The notes under the pieces: model-generated
Told to the model about the DNA's origin: nothing
The model's database searches: none
The model's input: the letters and a program-made list of their open reading frames with translations, nothing else
Part shown: piece by piece, positions 46,622 through 55,090 of the stretch
Layout: the number at the start of each line of letters is the position of its first letter
Position numbering within the stretch: the stretch's first letter is position 1
DNA from: Nematostella vectensis
Taxonomy: Eukaryota; Cnidaria; Anthozoa; Actiniaria; Edwardsiidae
Length of the DNA: 64,000 nucleotides
Reading direction: 5' to 3'
NCBI RefSeq assembly: GCF_932526225.1
Contig: NC_064047.1
Location: forward strand, 9,351,994 to 9,415,993
Translations under genes and position numbers: made by a program

Positions 46622-46626
46622 ACCTA

Positions 46627-46965
46627 ATGGCCGAGTGGGATCCCTTGGTGCACCGTGACCATGAGCTGTGGAAAAAGGCCTTTTATGAGGCCAGAGCCAC
46701 CCTGAGGGACTGTATGGAATTGACATGGGAGGGACTGCGAAACCTGAGTGATAGACTTGGGCTTGCTGTGCAAGAGCATTGGAAATCTTATATTCAAGAT
46801 TTGTTGGACTTTATGTCCCCCGTATGGATATTCCAGATGATGCTCCAGAAGGCGGAGTTGCCTGGCTTGTTGCGGGGAAGAGAGGACCAAGTTTGGGGTG
46901 TGACCAGAGACATTGCGCGTCAAATTGCAGGGGAAACCCCTTTACCCGTCACCCCTCTTTCTTAA
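46627..46965 (+). CDS. Small helical viral ORF with BH3-like stretch
   Basis: 112 codons from ATG (MAEWDPLVHRDHELWKKAFY) to TAA. Composition (Leu, Trp, Glu, Arg) predicts mostly helix. GLRNLSDRLGLA fits part of the BH3 pattern (Leu-x2-Leu-Ser-Asp-x-Leu) of BCL-2-type proteins, and a hydrophobic stretch follows (SPVWIFQMMLQKAELPGLL). Adintovirus-like genomes have been reported to carry BCL-2-like genes, and adenovirus E1B-19K is one, but this match is short and could be chance. Start in fair context (CTAATGG). Converges with the minus-strand RING gene. Confidence 0.45.
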   Translation: MAEWDPLVHRDHELWKKAFYEARATLRDCMELTWEGLRNLSDRLGLAVQEHWKSYIQDLLDFMSPVWIFQMMLQKAELPGLLRGREDQVWGVTRDIARQIAGETPLPVTPLS

Positions 46966-47147
46966 AGAGAGAAAAGAGACATTTGCTTTGTTATAAACGT
47001 TTTATTAACCATTTGTATTTTTGCAAAATGTTTTAGATAAAAAATGTTCTTTAAAAAAGTGTCCCTTTATCCTCTTCTCTGTCCTGTAGAAAAGTCCCTG
47101 TGTGGGGGTGCCACCATCCAATCTTCTACAGCCACCCGTCTCGGTAA

Positions 47148-47411
47148 TCAATCTCTCTTGATGTAGTGGTGATAGCTCCTGAGATCATATCCTCTTCGGT
47201 GATGGTTATTGTAATTTTTTTTCATCTTGGGGTGTGGTGTTGGTAAAATTTCTCCACGACAGTGTGGACAGGTAGCACGTAGACCTTGTAATTGCTGGTT
47301 GCTAAACCATTTAGTGAGGCAGCTGTTGTGCATTGATTTTTTACAACATGGAACGGTTGCCATTATTTCCCCCTCCTTATCTTGGCAGATGAGACATTCA
47401 TCTTGATCCAT
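47148..47411 (-). CDS. Viral RING-finger protein
   Basis: 87 codons on the minus strand starting MDQDECLICQDKEGEIMATV. Metal ligands are visible as C-L-I-C, then V-P-C-C-K-K-S-M-H-N-S-C, then C-P-H-C-R, the RING pattern of E3 ubiquitin ligases, with a His/Tyr-rich basic tail (RRGYDLRSYHHYIKRD). Its own TATAAAAG lies at 47512-47505 on the minus strand, 94 bp before the ATG, and AATAAA on the minus strand at 47006-47001. The frame is intact. A role in modifying host or viral proteins is inference from the domain. Confidence 0.7.
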   Translation of the reverse strand: MDQDECLICQDKEGEIMATVPCCKKSMHNSCLTKWFSNQQLQGLRATCPHCRGEILPTPHPKMKKNYNNHHRRGYDLRSYHHYIKRD

Positions 47412-47504
47412 TACTATTATTATTTTGTGTATTTTTATATTTTTTTATTGTGTAGTTTTATTGAGTCTTGGTCTGACTGTGAAGTGGTCCCGGCTCGTCG
47501 TCGT

Positions 47505-48046
47505 CTTTTATAGACCTTCAAGTAGGTCACGTGTATCGAAGAGATCATCGGGAACGCTTCTGATTGGCTAAGGGGTGTATTGACCAATCAGAGGCTTGGA
47601 AAAACGGAAGACGTCATACTGATGATGTCACGGTGTATTTTTACCCTCCCCTCCCACTCTCTTTATGCTTTTTTGTTATTAAGGGCTTGAAGTGTTTTTT
47701 TTTTAAATAAAATAATGGTCACGGTATCCCTGTGTATCGGGAGACGTCATACTAATGATGTCATGGTTTATTTTTTACCCACCCCTCCCCCTCTCATTTG
47801 CTTTTTTGTCATAAATGTTATTATAAACAGTATAGAGTGTTTTTAAAAATAAAATAATGGTCACGGGATCCCTGTGTATTGATGAGATCATCAGGAACGC
47901 CACTGATTGGGTTAAATATTTTTTTATTTGTCCAATGAGAGGGTAGAAAAAAGGTTGAAAATTAGAAATGATTGGTTGTTTTTAGAAAAAGTATTTTTAG
48001 CTTACTAGAATTCAAGCTTTTTGATTGGATAAGAGTTCTATAAAAG
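47505..48046. promoter_or_regulatory. Divergent viral control region with tandem CRE-like repeats
   Basis: Between the RING gene (TATA 47512-47505, minus) and the acidic ORF (TATAAAAG 48039-48046, plus). Two tandem copies of about 140 bp (about 47600 and 47740) each hold GACGTCATACTNATGATGTC, a CACCCCTCCC-like pyrimidine block and TAAAATAATGGTCACGG; GAGATCATCNGGAACGC recurs at 47539 and 47885. Several CCAAT boxes occur in both orientations (47560, 47583, 47906, 47933, 48023). Looks like an enhancer or origin-proximal control region; function is inferred. Confidence 0.65.
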
Positions 48047-48094
48047 AGGTTGCATTTTCACTCGCATTTCAGTTTGTTCTTCGCGAACTTCGCC

Positions 48095-48439
48095 ATGGCT
48101 TATGATGGTGATGATGAAGAGTGGCTTATCAAATTGTTAGAAGTGTTACCCGATCCCGAAGAAGAAGAGAGTGAACAACTTCCTCCTGATTTTTTTCACG
48201 ATGATCTCGCTGAGTCGGACTTACCTCAATTTAGCTCCTTTGACGAATTATTTGACTATTATTGCACTCTAGAGGGGGAGGGAGAGGAGATTTCGTTTGA
48301 AGATCCATTTTTGAACGAACCTGGTCCTTCCGGGTTGCAACAACAAGAAGGTCGTGGAAAGAAACGCGCTGTTGATAGTGATGATGATGATGAGGAAGAG
48401 GAGGAGGAGGACGATGTTACTATGATTTACGTCAAGTGA
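48095..48439 (+). CDS. Very acidic viral early-type protein
   Basis: 114 codons, start MAYDGDDEEWLIKLLEVLPD, 49 bases after the TATA box. Asp/Glu-rich throughout with short hydrophobic islands (LIKLLEVL; SSFDELFDYYCTLEGEGEE) and an all-acidic end (DDDDEEEEEEDD) next to a small basic patch (GRGKKRA). Layout is like transactivator/early proteins of small DNA viruses, but there is no exact Leu-x-Cys-x-Glu motif (Cys is followed by T-L-E). Not recognised as a family. Its stop at 48437-48439 is 20 bp before the first ATG of the polymerase, so the two may share one transcript. Confidence 0.55.
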   Translation: MAYDGDDEEWLIKLLEVLPDPEEEESEQLPPDFFHDDLAESDLPQFSSFDELFDYYCTLEGEGEEISFEDPFLNEPGPSGLQQQEGRGKKRAVDSDDDDEEEEEEDDVTMIYVK

Positions 48440-48459
48440 CTACTCGGCATTCTACCAAA

Positions 48460-51400
48460 ATGCGTACTGACTGTACCGATTACGAACTGTCGGTCGATCT
48501 ACCTACTCGTGGTACTATCAAGGAAGCTTTGGAGGATGTGGAGCGGGTGTTAGACCGGGTCCTCGACGACACGCTACGCGGGGTGCAAAAGCACGATTAC
48601 GCGCGCCTTAATCTCGATGCCCCTGCTCTCAAGAATCCCATTGCTTTACCGTTTATGCGCCGTCATCAACTTACCCCTCAACGCATTATGGGAGTCGTTA
48701 AGACTGTGGTGCAATCGAACGAGCAGTTTGTGTTGCAAGGTAATTTCCATCTCCATGTCGTACGCACGCACATGCCTTATGGGGGTGGGAAACGGGGAAA
48801 GTCTAAGAAGAATTCCTCTACCCTGGATACGGGGGATTTAGAGACTTGGCTTAAGGGAAGAAAGAGCATCACACGCGTTAGGAATCACGACGAACTGTGC
48901 GCGGCTCGAGCACTCGTGATCGGAATGGCTCATCTCACTCAGGATCCTGACTACGCTAAGTTGTACAACCCAAAAGCTGGAGGTGCTAGACTTCCCTTTC
49001 AGACGGAGCGCGCTCGAGCACTGCATCGCAATGCGGGAGTCCCTGAGAGCCCGTGTGGTCTTCCCGAGATCCAGCAAATTCAACGCTATCTGGGTGAGCG
49101 CGGCTTCGAGCATAACGTGGTGTCGAGGGACATTTCGATTATATCAATAGCATGCCGGGGATGCTTGGCCGGTGTTATTATTGTACGAGTTGTCAAAAGG
49201 GGTACGATCGAAAAAATCACAAGTGTAACAACCTGTGCTATGGGTGTGGTGAGCAAGAGTGTTCCCTCTTGGTTCCACCCGCCGAACAAGACCATCGTTG
49301 GAAGTGGCAGTATTGTGACGAGTGTCACCGGTACTTTCGCACGCAGACGTGTTTCGAGAACCACGGACGTGTCAAGCCTCGAGGAGCTAAGAAGCGTGGT
49401 GGTGGTGGTGATCCCCAGGACTCTTGGTCGTATTGCCAACGGTACCACAAGTGTGAGACGTGTGGTAAACGCGTCGATATGATGAATCGAAAGGAAGGAG
49501 ATCATGTGTGTGGAGAGTACAAGTGCTCCGTGTGCAAGGAAGTGGTTCCCCCCGGTCATTTGTGTTACGTGACGGTGGGTGACGATGCTCTCCCGAAAAA
49601 GAAGAACAGCACTGACGATGATGATTATGATGACGATTCGATGCGCTTGATCATCTTTGATTTCGAGGCCATGCCTCTGGAAGCCAAGCATACTGTGAAT
49701 TTTGTCGGGGTGCAAAAACTGTGTGAGACCTGCAAGGAATGGTCTATAGATCGCCTGGAGTGCGAGACGCGTGGACTTCGCAAACGCAGTTTTACCACGG
49801 TACAAGCATTTTGCGACTGGCTGTTCGATGGGAGTAATGCTGGCTAAACGTGTTTGGCTCACAATTTCAAAGGTTACGACTCCTATTTCATCCTCGAATA
49901 CCTTTTTACGAATGGCTTTAAACCCGAAGTGATTTTCACGGGAGGAAAGGTGATGTACCTAAACATCAAGTCGTTGCGGATCGACATGAAGTGCACCCTG
50001 AACTTTCTGCAGATGCCTTTGAGCAAGCTCCCCAAAGCTTTTGGGTTTGATCACGTGACCCAAAAGGGAACGTTTCCTCATTTTTTCAATACCCCCGAGA
50101 ACCAAGACTACGTGGGACCCATGCCCGACTTGAGCTATTACGACCTTCAAGGGATAAAAGAAGAAGATGCCCGCGCCCTACGTGCCTGGCACCAAGCCGA
50201 AGTGGCTCGTGGCACAGTGTTTCACTTATAAGAGGATCTCGCTTCCTACTGTCATCTGGACGTTGAGGTGCTCAAGAGAGCGGTACTCGCTTTCGACGAG
50301 CTCATCATGGCCGCTGCAGGCCTTCACCCGTTTCAGGTGGCCATCACCATTGCCTCGTAGTCCAGCCGTATACTGCGCACCAAGTTTCTGGAGGAGAAGA
50401 CTATTGGACTGATACCCACGCGCGGGTACCGTGGCCACGACGTGCAATCTCTGAAAGCGTTGCAGTGGTTGAAGTACATCGAACATCGCGAGGGAGAAGG
50501 AGTGTTTATTCAGCATGCCGGGAACCGTGGCGAAGTGCGTTTGGCAGGTCGGATCAAGGTGGACGGGTATGCCGAGTCTACCAACACGGTGTATCAGTAC
50601 CACGGGTGTTTCTGCCATGGTTGCACCACGTGTTTCCAGACTCACACTGTCAACCCTTTGACGAACACCACGATGCAATAGCTTCGTGAGCATACGCGCG
50701 CGGTGGAGTTGCGTCTTAAAGCTCAGGGGTACAACTACGAAGAGGTGTGGGAGTGCCAGTTTGACGCGCAACTGAACACGCACCCCGAACTGCGTGCTCT
50801 CGTGGGGGATGTCGAGCACGGAAAACCTCTTGAAGCTCGTGATGCTTTTTTCGGAGGAAGGACCAACGCGATTCGACTGCATTGCGAAGCCAACGTGGAG
50901 CAGTGCAAAGAGATTCACTATGACTTTACATCGTTGTACCCGTGGGTCAATGCCATGTGCGATTACCCCGTGGGCCACCCCGACGCGATCCTTACCGAGA
51001 ATTTCAAGGAAGATCTTCACGCGTACAAGGGACTGATGAAGCTACGTATTTTACCGCCTCGCGACCTATTCTTCCCCGTCCTTCCTGTCCGTGTCAACGA
51101 CAAGTTGATGTTCTCTCTGTGTCACCGGTGTGCCCAAGTGGAAGAGCAAGGCTCGTGCACGCATTTGGACGAGGAGCGGGCGTTCACGGGAACGTTGGCC
51201 CATTGTGAAATTTACAAAGTTCTAGAGAAAGGCTATTGCGTGATTTGTGTGTACGAGGTGTGGCATTGGGAGCGCTGGGCACCGTTGTTTGAAGAGTACA
51301 TCAAGACCTTTTTGAAGTACAAACAAGAAACGTCGGGCTGGCTCGGCTGGTGCACCACCGACGCAGACAAGATGCAGTACGTCGACGATTACGAGCGTCA

Positions 51401-52162
51401 CCAAGGCGTCCGTATGGATCCTAGCAAGATCGAGAAGAACCCAGGCCTCCACTCCGTGGCAAAGATGGGCTTGAATTGTATGTGGGGAAAGTTTGGTGAG
51501 CAGCCCAACCCCCAACGAACCGAGTACGTGGACGACCCCAAAGCCTACTTTGCTCTGCTGAACAACAACAGTATCGAGGTACATGATGTGCTTATCGTGA
51601 ACGACGGCCTCATTCAAGTTCACTACAGGCTGGGGGAAAAGTCTCAAGAATTGAAACCACACACCAACGTGGTGATTGCTGCCTTCACCACAGCGTACGC
51701 CCGCCTCAAGTTGTACGACGTGCTGAACGGCCTAGGGGAACGCTGTCTGTATCATGACACAGACAGCGTCATTTTGTTACATCGCCCTGGAGAGTGGAAA
51801 CCACCCCTCGGGGACCATCTAGGAGACCTGACGAGCGAGTTGGAGCCTGGAGACTTTATCGATCGTTATTCGTCCACGGGACCCAAGAGTTACGGGTATA
51901 CCACGCAACGTGTAAAGTGAAGGGACGTCACATCAACCTTCGTACGGCTGATATCGTGAACCTGACCAGCATGTTGGAACTCTTGCGCGTTGAAGGCGCG
52001 GTTGCAGAAGAGCGTCACGTTACTCTCCCTTACACCATTAAGAGCAATGTGCACGACAGAACTCTACACACGGTGCAAGCGCACAAGACATTTCGTGTCG
52101 TGTACAACAAACGCGTGCGACAGAGCATGCGCACTTACCCTTATGGTTATTTTAAGTTGTAA
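48460..52162 (+). pseudogene. polB: Protein-primed family B DNA polymerase (broken)
   Basis: Reads in three segments. Frame 1 from ATG 48460 to about 49120 gives the N-terminal domain (VVKTVVQSNEQFVLQG, GGKRGKSKK, LCAARALVIG). Frame 3 from about 49130 to 51910 gives four Cys-x2-Cys units (CYYCTSCQKGYD, YCDECHRYF, CETCGK, CSVCKE), exonuclease motifs I (FDFEAM), II (HNFKGYDSYF) and III (YCHLDVEVL), then palm motifs A (DFTSLYP, near 50922), B (KMGLNCMWGKFG, near 51461) and C (HDTDS, near 51752). Frame 2 ends it at TAA 52160. Stops inside frame 3: TAA 49845, TAA 50229, TAG 50358, TAG 50679. All catalytic motifs are still legible. AATAAA follows at 52194. The family replicates linear genomes from a protein primer. 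Not functional as read. Confidence 0.9.
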
Positions 52163-52223
52163 AATTAAAGAGAGATGTAGATTAATAAAAGCCTTTTTTT
52201 CTGGTAGTAGGTTGTTGTTTTTG

Positions 52224-52230
52224 TATATAA
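52224..52230 (+). promoter_or_regulatory. TATA box of the integrase gene
   Basis: TATATAA, 39 bp before the ATG at 52269 and after the polymerase polyadenylation signal, supporting a separate integrase transcript and the choice of 52269 as start. Confidence 0.6.
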
Positions 52231-52268
52231 ATAAGGTGAGGATTGGTAGGGAAGGAATCACTTGTAGC

Positions 52269-53549
52269 ATGGGTTGCTTTGGTGCGGATCCTCTTCAACC
52301 GCGTTTCGATTGTCGTACGGTGTGGGAACGTTTACGGTGTCTCTTTGCGTGTTGCGGGGGTCGAATCGAAATTCATGCCTCGCAACTCGATGGCCCCCAG
52401 CCCCACCCCCTCCCACACCCACCATCATCCGTGCGCGAAAAGAAGACGAGTATGAAGAAGAAAAAGAAGACGATGACTCAGAAGACGATCGATCGTCTTC
52501 TTCGCCCAATTTATTACGATCCGAATCATCCAGCAGCCTTGGGGGGAGTGGACAAATTAGTCCGAGCGGTACGTTACAAAGGAGTGCGTCGTGCCCAAGT
52601 GAATTCGTGGCTCCGGAGCCAACCCACCTACACGCTCCATGAACCGTACCGTCGTCGCTACCCACGCAAACGGGTGGTGGTGAATGGTATGGACGAACAA
52701 TGGCAAGCGGATCTGTGTGACATGCAGGCGTTACGCTCGTACAATGAAGGGTACAACTACTTACTCACCGTGATTGACGTGTTGAAAAAGTACGCTTGGG
52801 TGGTCCTTCTCAAGGACAAGACGGGCAAACGGCTCGTCGAGGCGTTTGAGTCGATTTTCAAGGGTGGACGCCAGCCAGAAAAACTTCAAACGAACGATGG
52901 CACCGAGTTCAAGAACCGAATCTTTTCCACGCGAAGTGAATTGGAAGCTTCTGTGGTCGAACGATTCAATCGCACTCTCAAGACCTGGATGTGGCGATGG
53001 TTTACCAACAAGGAGACATGCCGTTACGTGGATATGTTACCGCAGTTGGTGCACAATTACAATCACTCGTACCATCGTAGCATCCGACGTGCTCCTGCGG
53101 ACGTGGTCACGTACGACGATGCTCAGGAGGTTTGGGCTATCTTGTACGGAAAGAAAAGACCGGGGGACCCAAAGAAGAAGAGAGCTCCACCCAAATTTAA
53201 CGTGGGGGATAGGGTGCGGATCAGTAAAATCAAACACGTCTTTGCCAAAGGGTACATTCCCAATTGGACCGAAGAAGTGTTTACGGTGGGTCAGCGGTAC
53301 AACAACACGAATCAAAAGAACTACGCGTACCGACTTCGCGAATACGATGGAACGTGGTTAGAGGGGCGGTTTTACGAACCCGAACTGCAACACGTCAGTC
53401 TCGACGAGCAACGGGATCTGTTCCGCATCGAACGGGTGATCAGGACGCGAGGGAAGGGTCGGAACGAAGAGTATTTCGTGCAATGGCGTGGATGGCCTGA
53501 CAAGTACAACAGTTGGGTGTCTGCCCAACAAGTGCATAAAATCTCATGA
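52269..53549 (+). CDS. int: Retroviral-type integrase with chromodomain (likely inactive)
   Basis: An open frame of 426 codons. Cys-rich start (MGCFGADP...LFACCGG), a Pro/Lys-rich linker, then the Polinton-type N-terminal region (RPIYYDPNHPAALGGVDKLV, ... YTLHEPYRRRYPRKRVVV). In the catalytic core the first Asp (QWQADLCDM) and the Glu (SVVERFNRTLKTWMWRW) are present. At the second Asp site the sequence is QTNDGTEF, and only about 22 residues separate it from the Glu, against about 35 in the DD35E fold, so roughly 13 residues seem deleted near 52925. An SH3-like domain (FNVGDRVRISK) and a chromodomain (FRIERVI...YFVQWRGWPDKYNSW) follow. ATG at 52452 is an alternative start. Family role: joins element ends to host DNA. 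Confidence 0.88.
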   Translation: MGCFGADPLQPRFDCRTVWERLRCLFACCGGRIEIHASQLDGPQPHPLPHPPSSVREKKTSMKKKKKTMTQKTIDRLLRPIYYDPNHPAALGGVDKLVRAVRYKGVRRAQVNSWLRSQPTYTLHEPYRRRYPRKRVVVNGMDEQWQADLCDMQALRSYNEGYNYLLTVIDVLKKYAWVVLLKDKTGKRLVEAFESIFKGGRQPEKLQTNDGTEFKNRIFSTRSELEASVVERFNRTLKTWMWRWFTNKETCRYVDMLPQLVHNYNHSYHRSIRRAPADVVTYDDAQEVWAILYGKKRPGDPKKKRAPPKFNVGDRVRISKIKHVFAKGYIPNWTEEVFTVGQRYNNTNQKNYAYRLREYDGTWLEGRFYEPELQHVSLDEQRDLFRIERVIRTRGKGRNEEYFVQWRGWPDKYNSWVSAQQVHKIS

Positions 53550-53583
53550 TCCACGTGGCCGGGGTCCAGTTGTTTCGTGCACC

Positions 53584-54132
53584 ATGACAGACCAACATCA
53601 TTTCTACGTGACGTTACCCAGTAATGCCTTGGAGGGTGCTCTTCCGGGCAACACCATTTCCAATTTCACCATACGTACGCCAAAGACACTGGATTTGCGT
53701 GATGGTGACTGGGAAATCGGTTTAACTTCCCTGATCTATCCGAACACGTGGCTCAGTTTTGCCCTTCACGAACACATTGTCTGGATATGGACCAAGGTAC
53801 CGAAAAAAGCATGGCTACACGCTAATCAAAACAACTCAAATGCCGTCGCTGGTGAAAGAAATATTGTACACGAATTGTTCGAGATCAAGTTGGATGATTT
53901 CGTGAAGCCAGATTGGATTGATATCGCAACCAGTCTCAAGAAGGGCATTGATAAATTCAACGAATCTCGTGCGGACACGAGGAGACGCCTAGGGCAATCC
54001 GTGATGGATGCTACCGTAACGTTAAACGAAAAAGATAAAACGATGACGGTTTCTTTGGCCTACATGACACGGCTGATCATCGTCCTACGCGTGGGCCGAG
54101 CCTTGGGTTTTGAGAGATTTAATGATTTTTGA
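53584..54132 (+). pseudogene. Capsid-associated (penton-like) protein, C-terminally truncated
   Basis: 182 codons from ATG (MTDQHHFYVTLPSNALEGAL), 34 bp after the integrase stop. The N-terminal motifs FYVTLPSNA, NFTIRTPKTLDL and WEIGLTSLIYPNTW match a family that sits beside the major-capsid-like gene in invertebrate Polinton-type elements; it is usually about twice this length. I believe it corresponds to the minor (penton-like) capsid protein, but am not certain. The frame stops at TGA 54130 in a 19-bp tandem duplication, and capsid homology starts immediately after in the same frame, marking a deletion junction that removed the rest of this gene and the start of the next. Confidence 0.6.
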
Positions 54133-55086
54133 GAGATTTACCGAGCCTTCATAGAGACACTCCTCAACTACCCGGGTGAAGCCCAAAATTCGTACTTGCA
54201 ATGGGCACTCTGGGACAAAGATACCGTTGAACAACATTTGAGTACAGTGGTCGCTAGTTCCGGTGCTAGCATTGCCCCCAACAAAGGATTGATGCGTCGT
54301 GCAGCGTACACGGCAGAAAGCAAATTGGTTGGTCTGGCAGGACCTCTCTTCTGTGACCTATTCCATTCTGACCGATACTTGGTGAACAACATGGAAATAA
54401 AATCAGACTGGAACTTCACGAACCCAAGTTCTGCCTCATGTCAGGATCAACTTCACCTGCTACTGAATAATACAAAGTTGAGTCAGCACTCATACGCCTG
54501 CACCACGTCACACCATCCGACACCGTCAGGTTATCCCATGCGAAGATCATGCATTCTCCCTCCTCTCCCAAGATGGGCATGTATCCACTAACGTCAGCAG
54601 TCGTGAAAACTCGGCAGATACCCATGGGCGTACGCTCCTTCGAAGCCACGAACCTATTCAATGGACTCGTTCCAAAAAGGATGATCCTGGGATTCGTGGG
54701 GATGCAGCATACAACGGAGATTACACCAAGAACCCCTTCAATTTTCAGCTGGAAGACAAACTGACCGACATCAAGGTGACCGTGGACGGTGAAGAAACCC
54801 CTTACAATGCGCTCAGCAGGGCTGATGGAAAAGGAGTGGATTTGTACCACATGCTGTTTGACAATGTGTGCGGCACGTTTCGCGGTGGGGGCTGAACATC
54901 TCCAGGGACGAGTTTGAAAAAGGCTGCGGTCTACTGGTCTACGATTTCACAGGCCCTGGGAACGCTGCATCGGAGTATTACCACCGTTTTGGTTTTAATC
55001 TGGTATTCGTACCGAGGCGTCGGGGCTTAACTGTGGCTGTGTGGGGTGATAAATTGTGTGGTAATGGACGTTGGTGCGTGGGTTAA
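54133..55086 (+). pseudogene. Major-capsid-like protein, C-terminal part, frameshifted
   Basis: Similarity to the major-capsid-like (double jelly-roll, hexon-type) proteins of Polinton/adintovirus-like elements is read in four pieces: frame 1 at 54133-54415 (FIETLLNYPGEAQNSYLQ, LFCDLFHSDRYLVNN), frame 3 at about 54420-54695 (MGVRSFEATNLFNGLVPKRM), frame 2 at about 54700-54890 (NPFNFQLEDKLTDIKV), frame 1 at about 54890-55010 (ISRDEFEKGCGLLVYDFTG). There is also an in-frame stop near 54470. The N-terminal portion is deleted. Clearly a dead copy; I give the pieces separately and do not join them. Confidence 0.75.
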
Positions 55087-55090
55087 AGTG

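Larger units (their letters stand above)
45500..55090 (+). mobile_element. Degraded endogenous Polinton/Maverick-adintovirus-like element
   Basis: A cluster of genes that belongs together only in Polintons and adintovirus-like elements: protein-primed family B DNA polymerase, retroviral-type integrase with chromodomain, and capsid proteins. Small early-type ORFs lie on the left. CpG content and codon use (CGC, GTG, CTC, GAG) are higher than in the AT-rich flanks. Left boundary is set at the first viral-type promoter sequence, right boundary at the last capsid homology. Missing: packaging ATPase, adenain-type protease and N-terminal major capsid, which argues for large deletions. I could not find terminal inverted repeats or a target-site duplication by eye. 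Frame breaks in polymerase and capsid show it is not a functional virus. Confidence 0.85.

Noticed and set aside
48095-48439. Leu-x-Cys-x-Glu retinoblastoma-binding motif in the acidic protein
   Set aside because: The nearest stretch is YYCTLEG, with the Glu one position too far and no Leu two before the Cys.
49086-49862. 258-codon minus-strand ORF opposite the polymerase
   Set aside because: Shadow of the high-CpG polymerase coding strand; the plus strand carries all conserved motifs.
52269-53549. Integrase as part of a chromodomain Gypsy (LTR) retrotransposon
   Set aside because: No reverse transcriptase, gag or LTRs nearby; the adjacent protein-primed polymerase and capsid genes fit a Polinton-type element.
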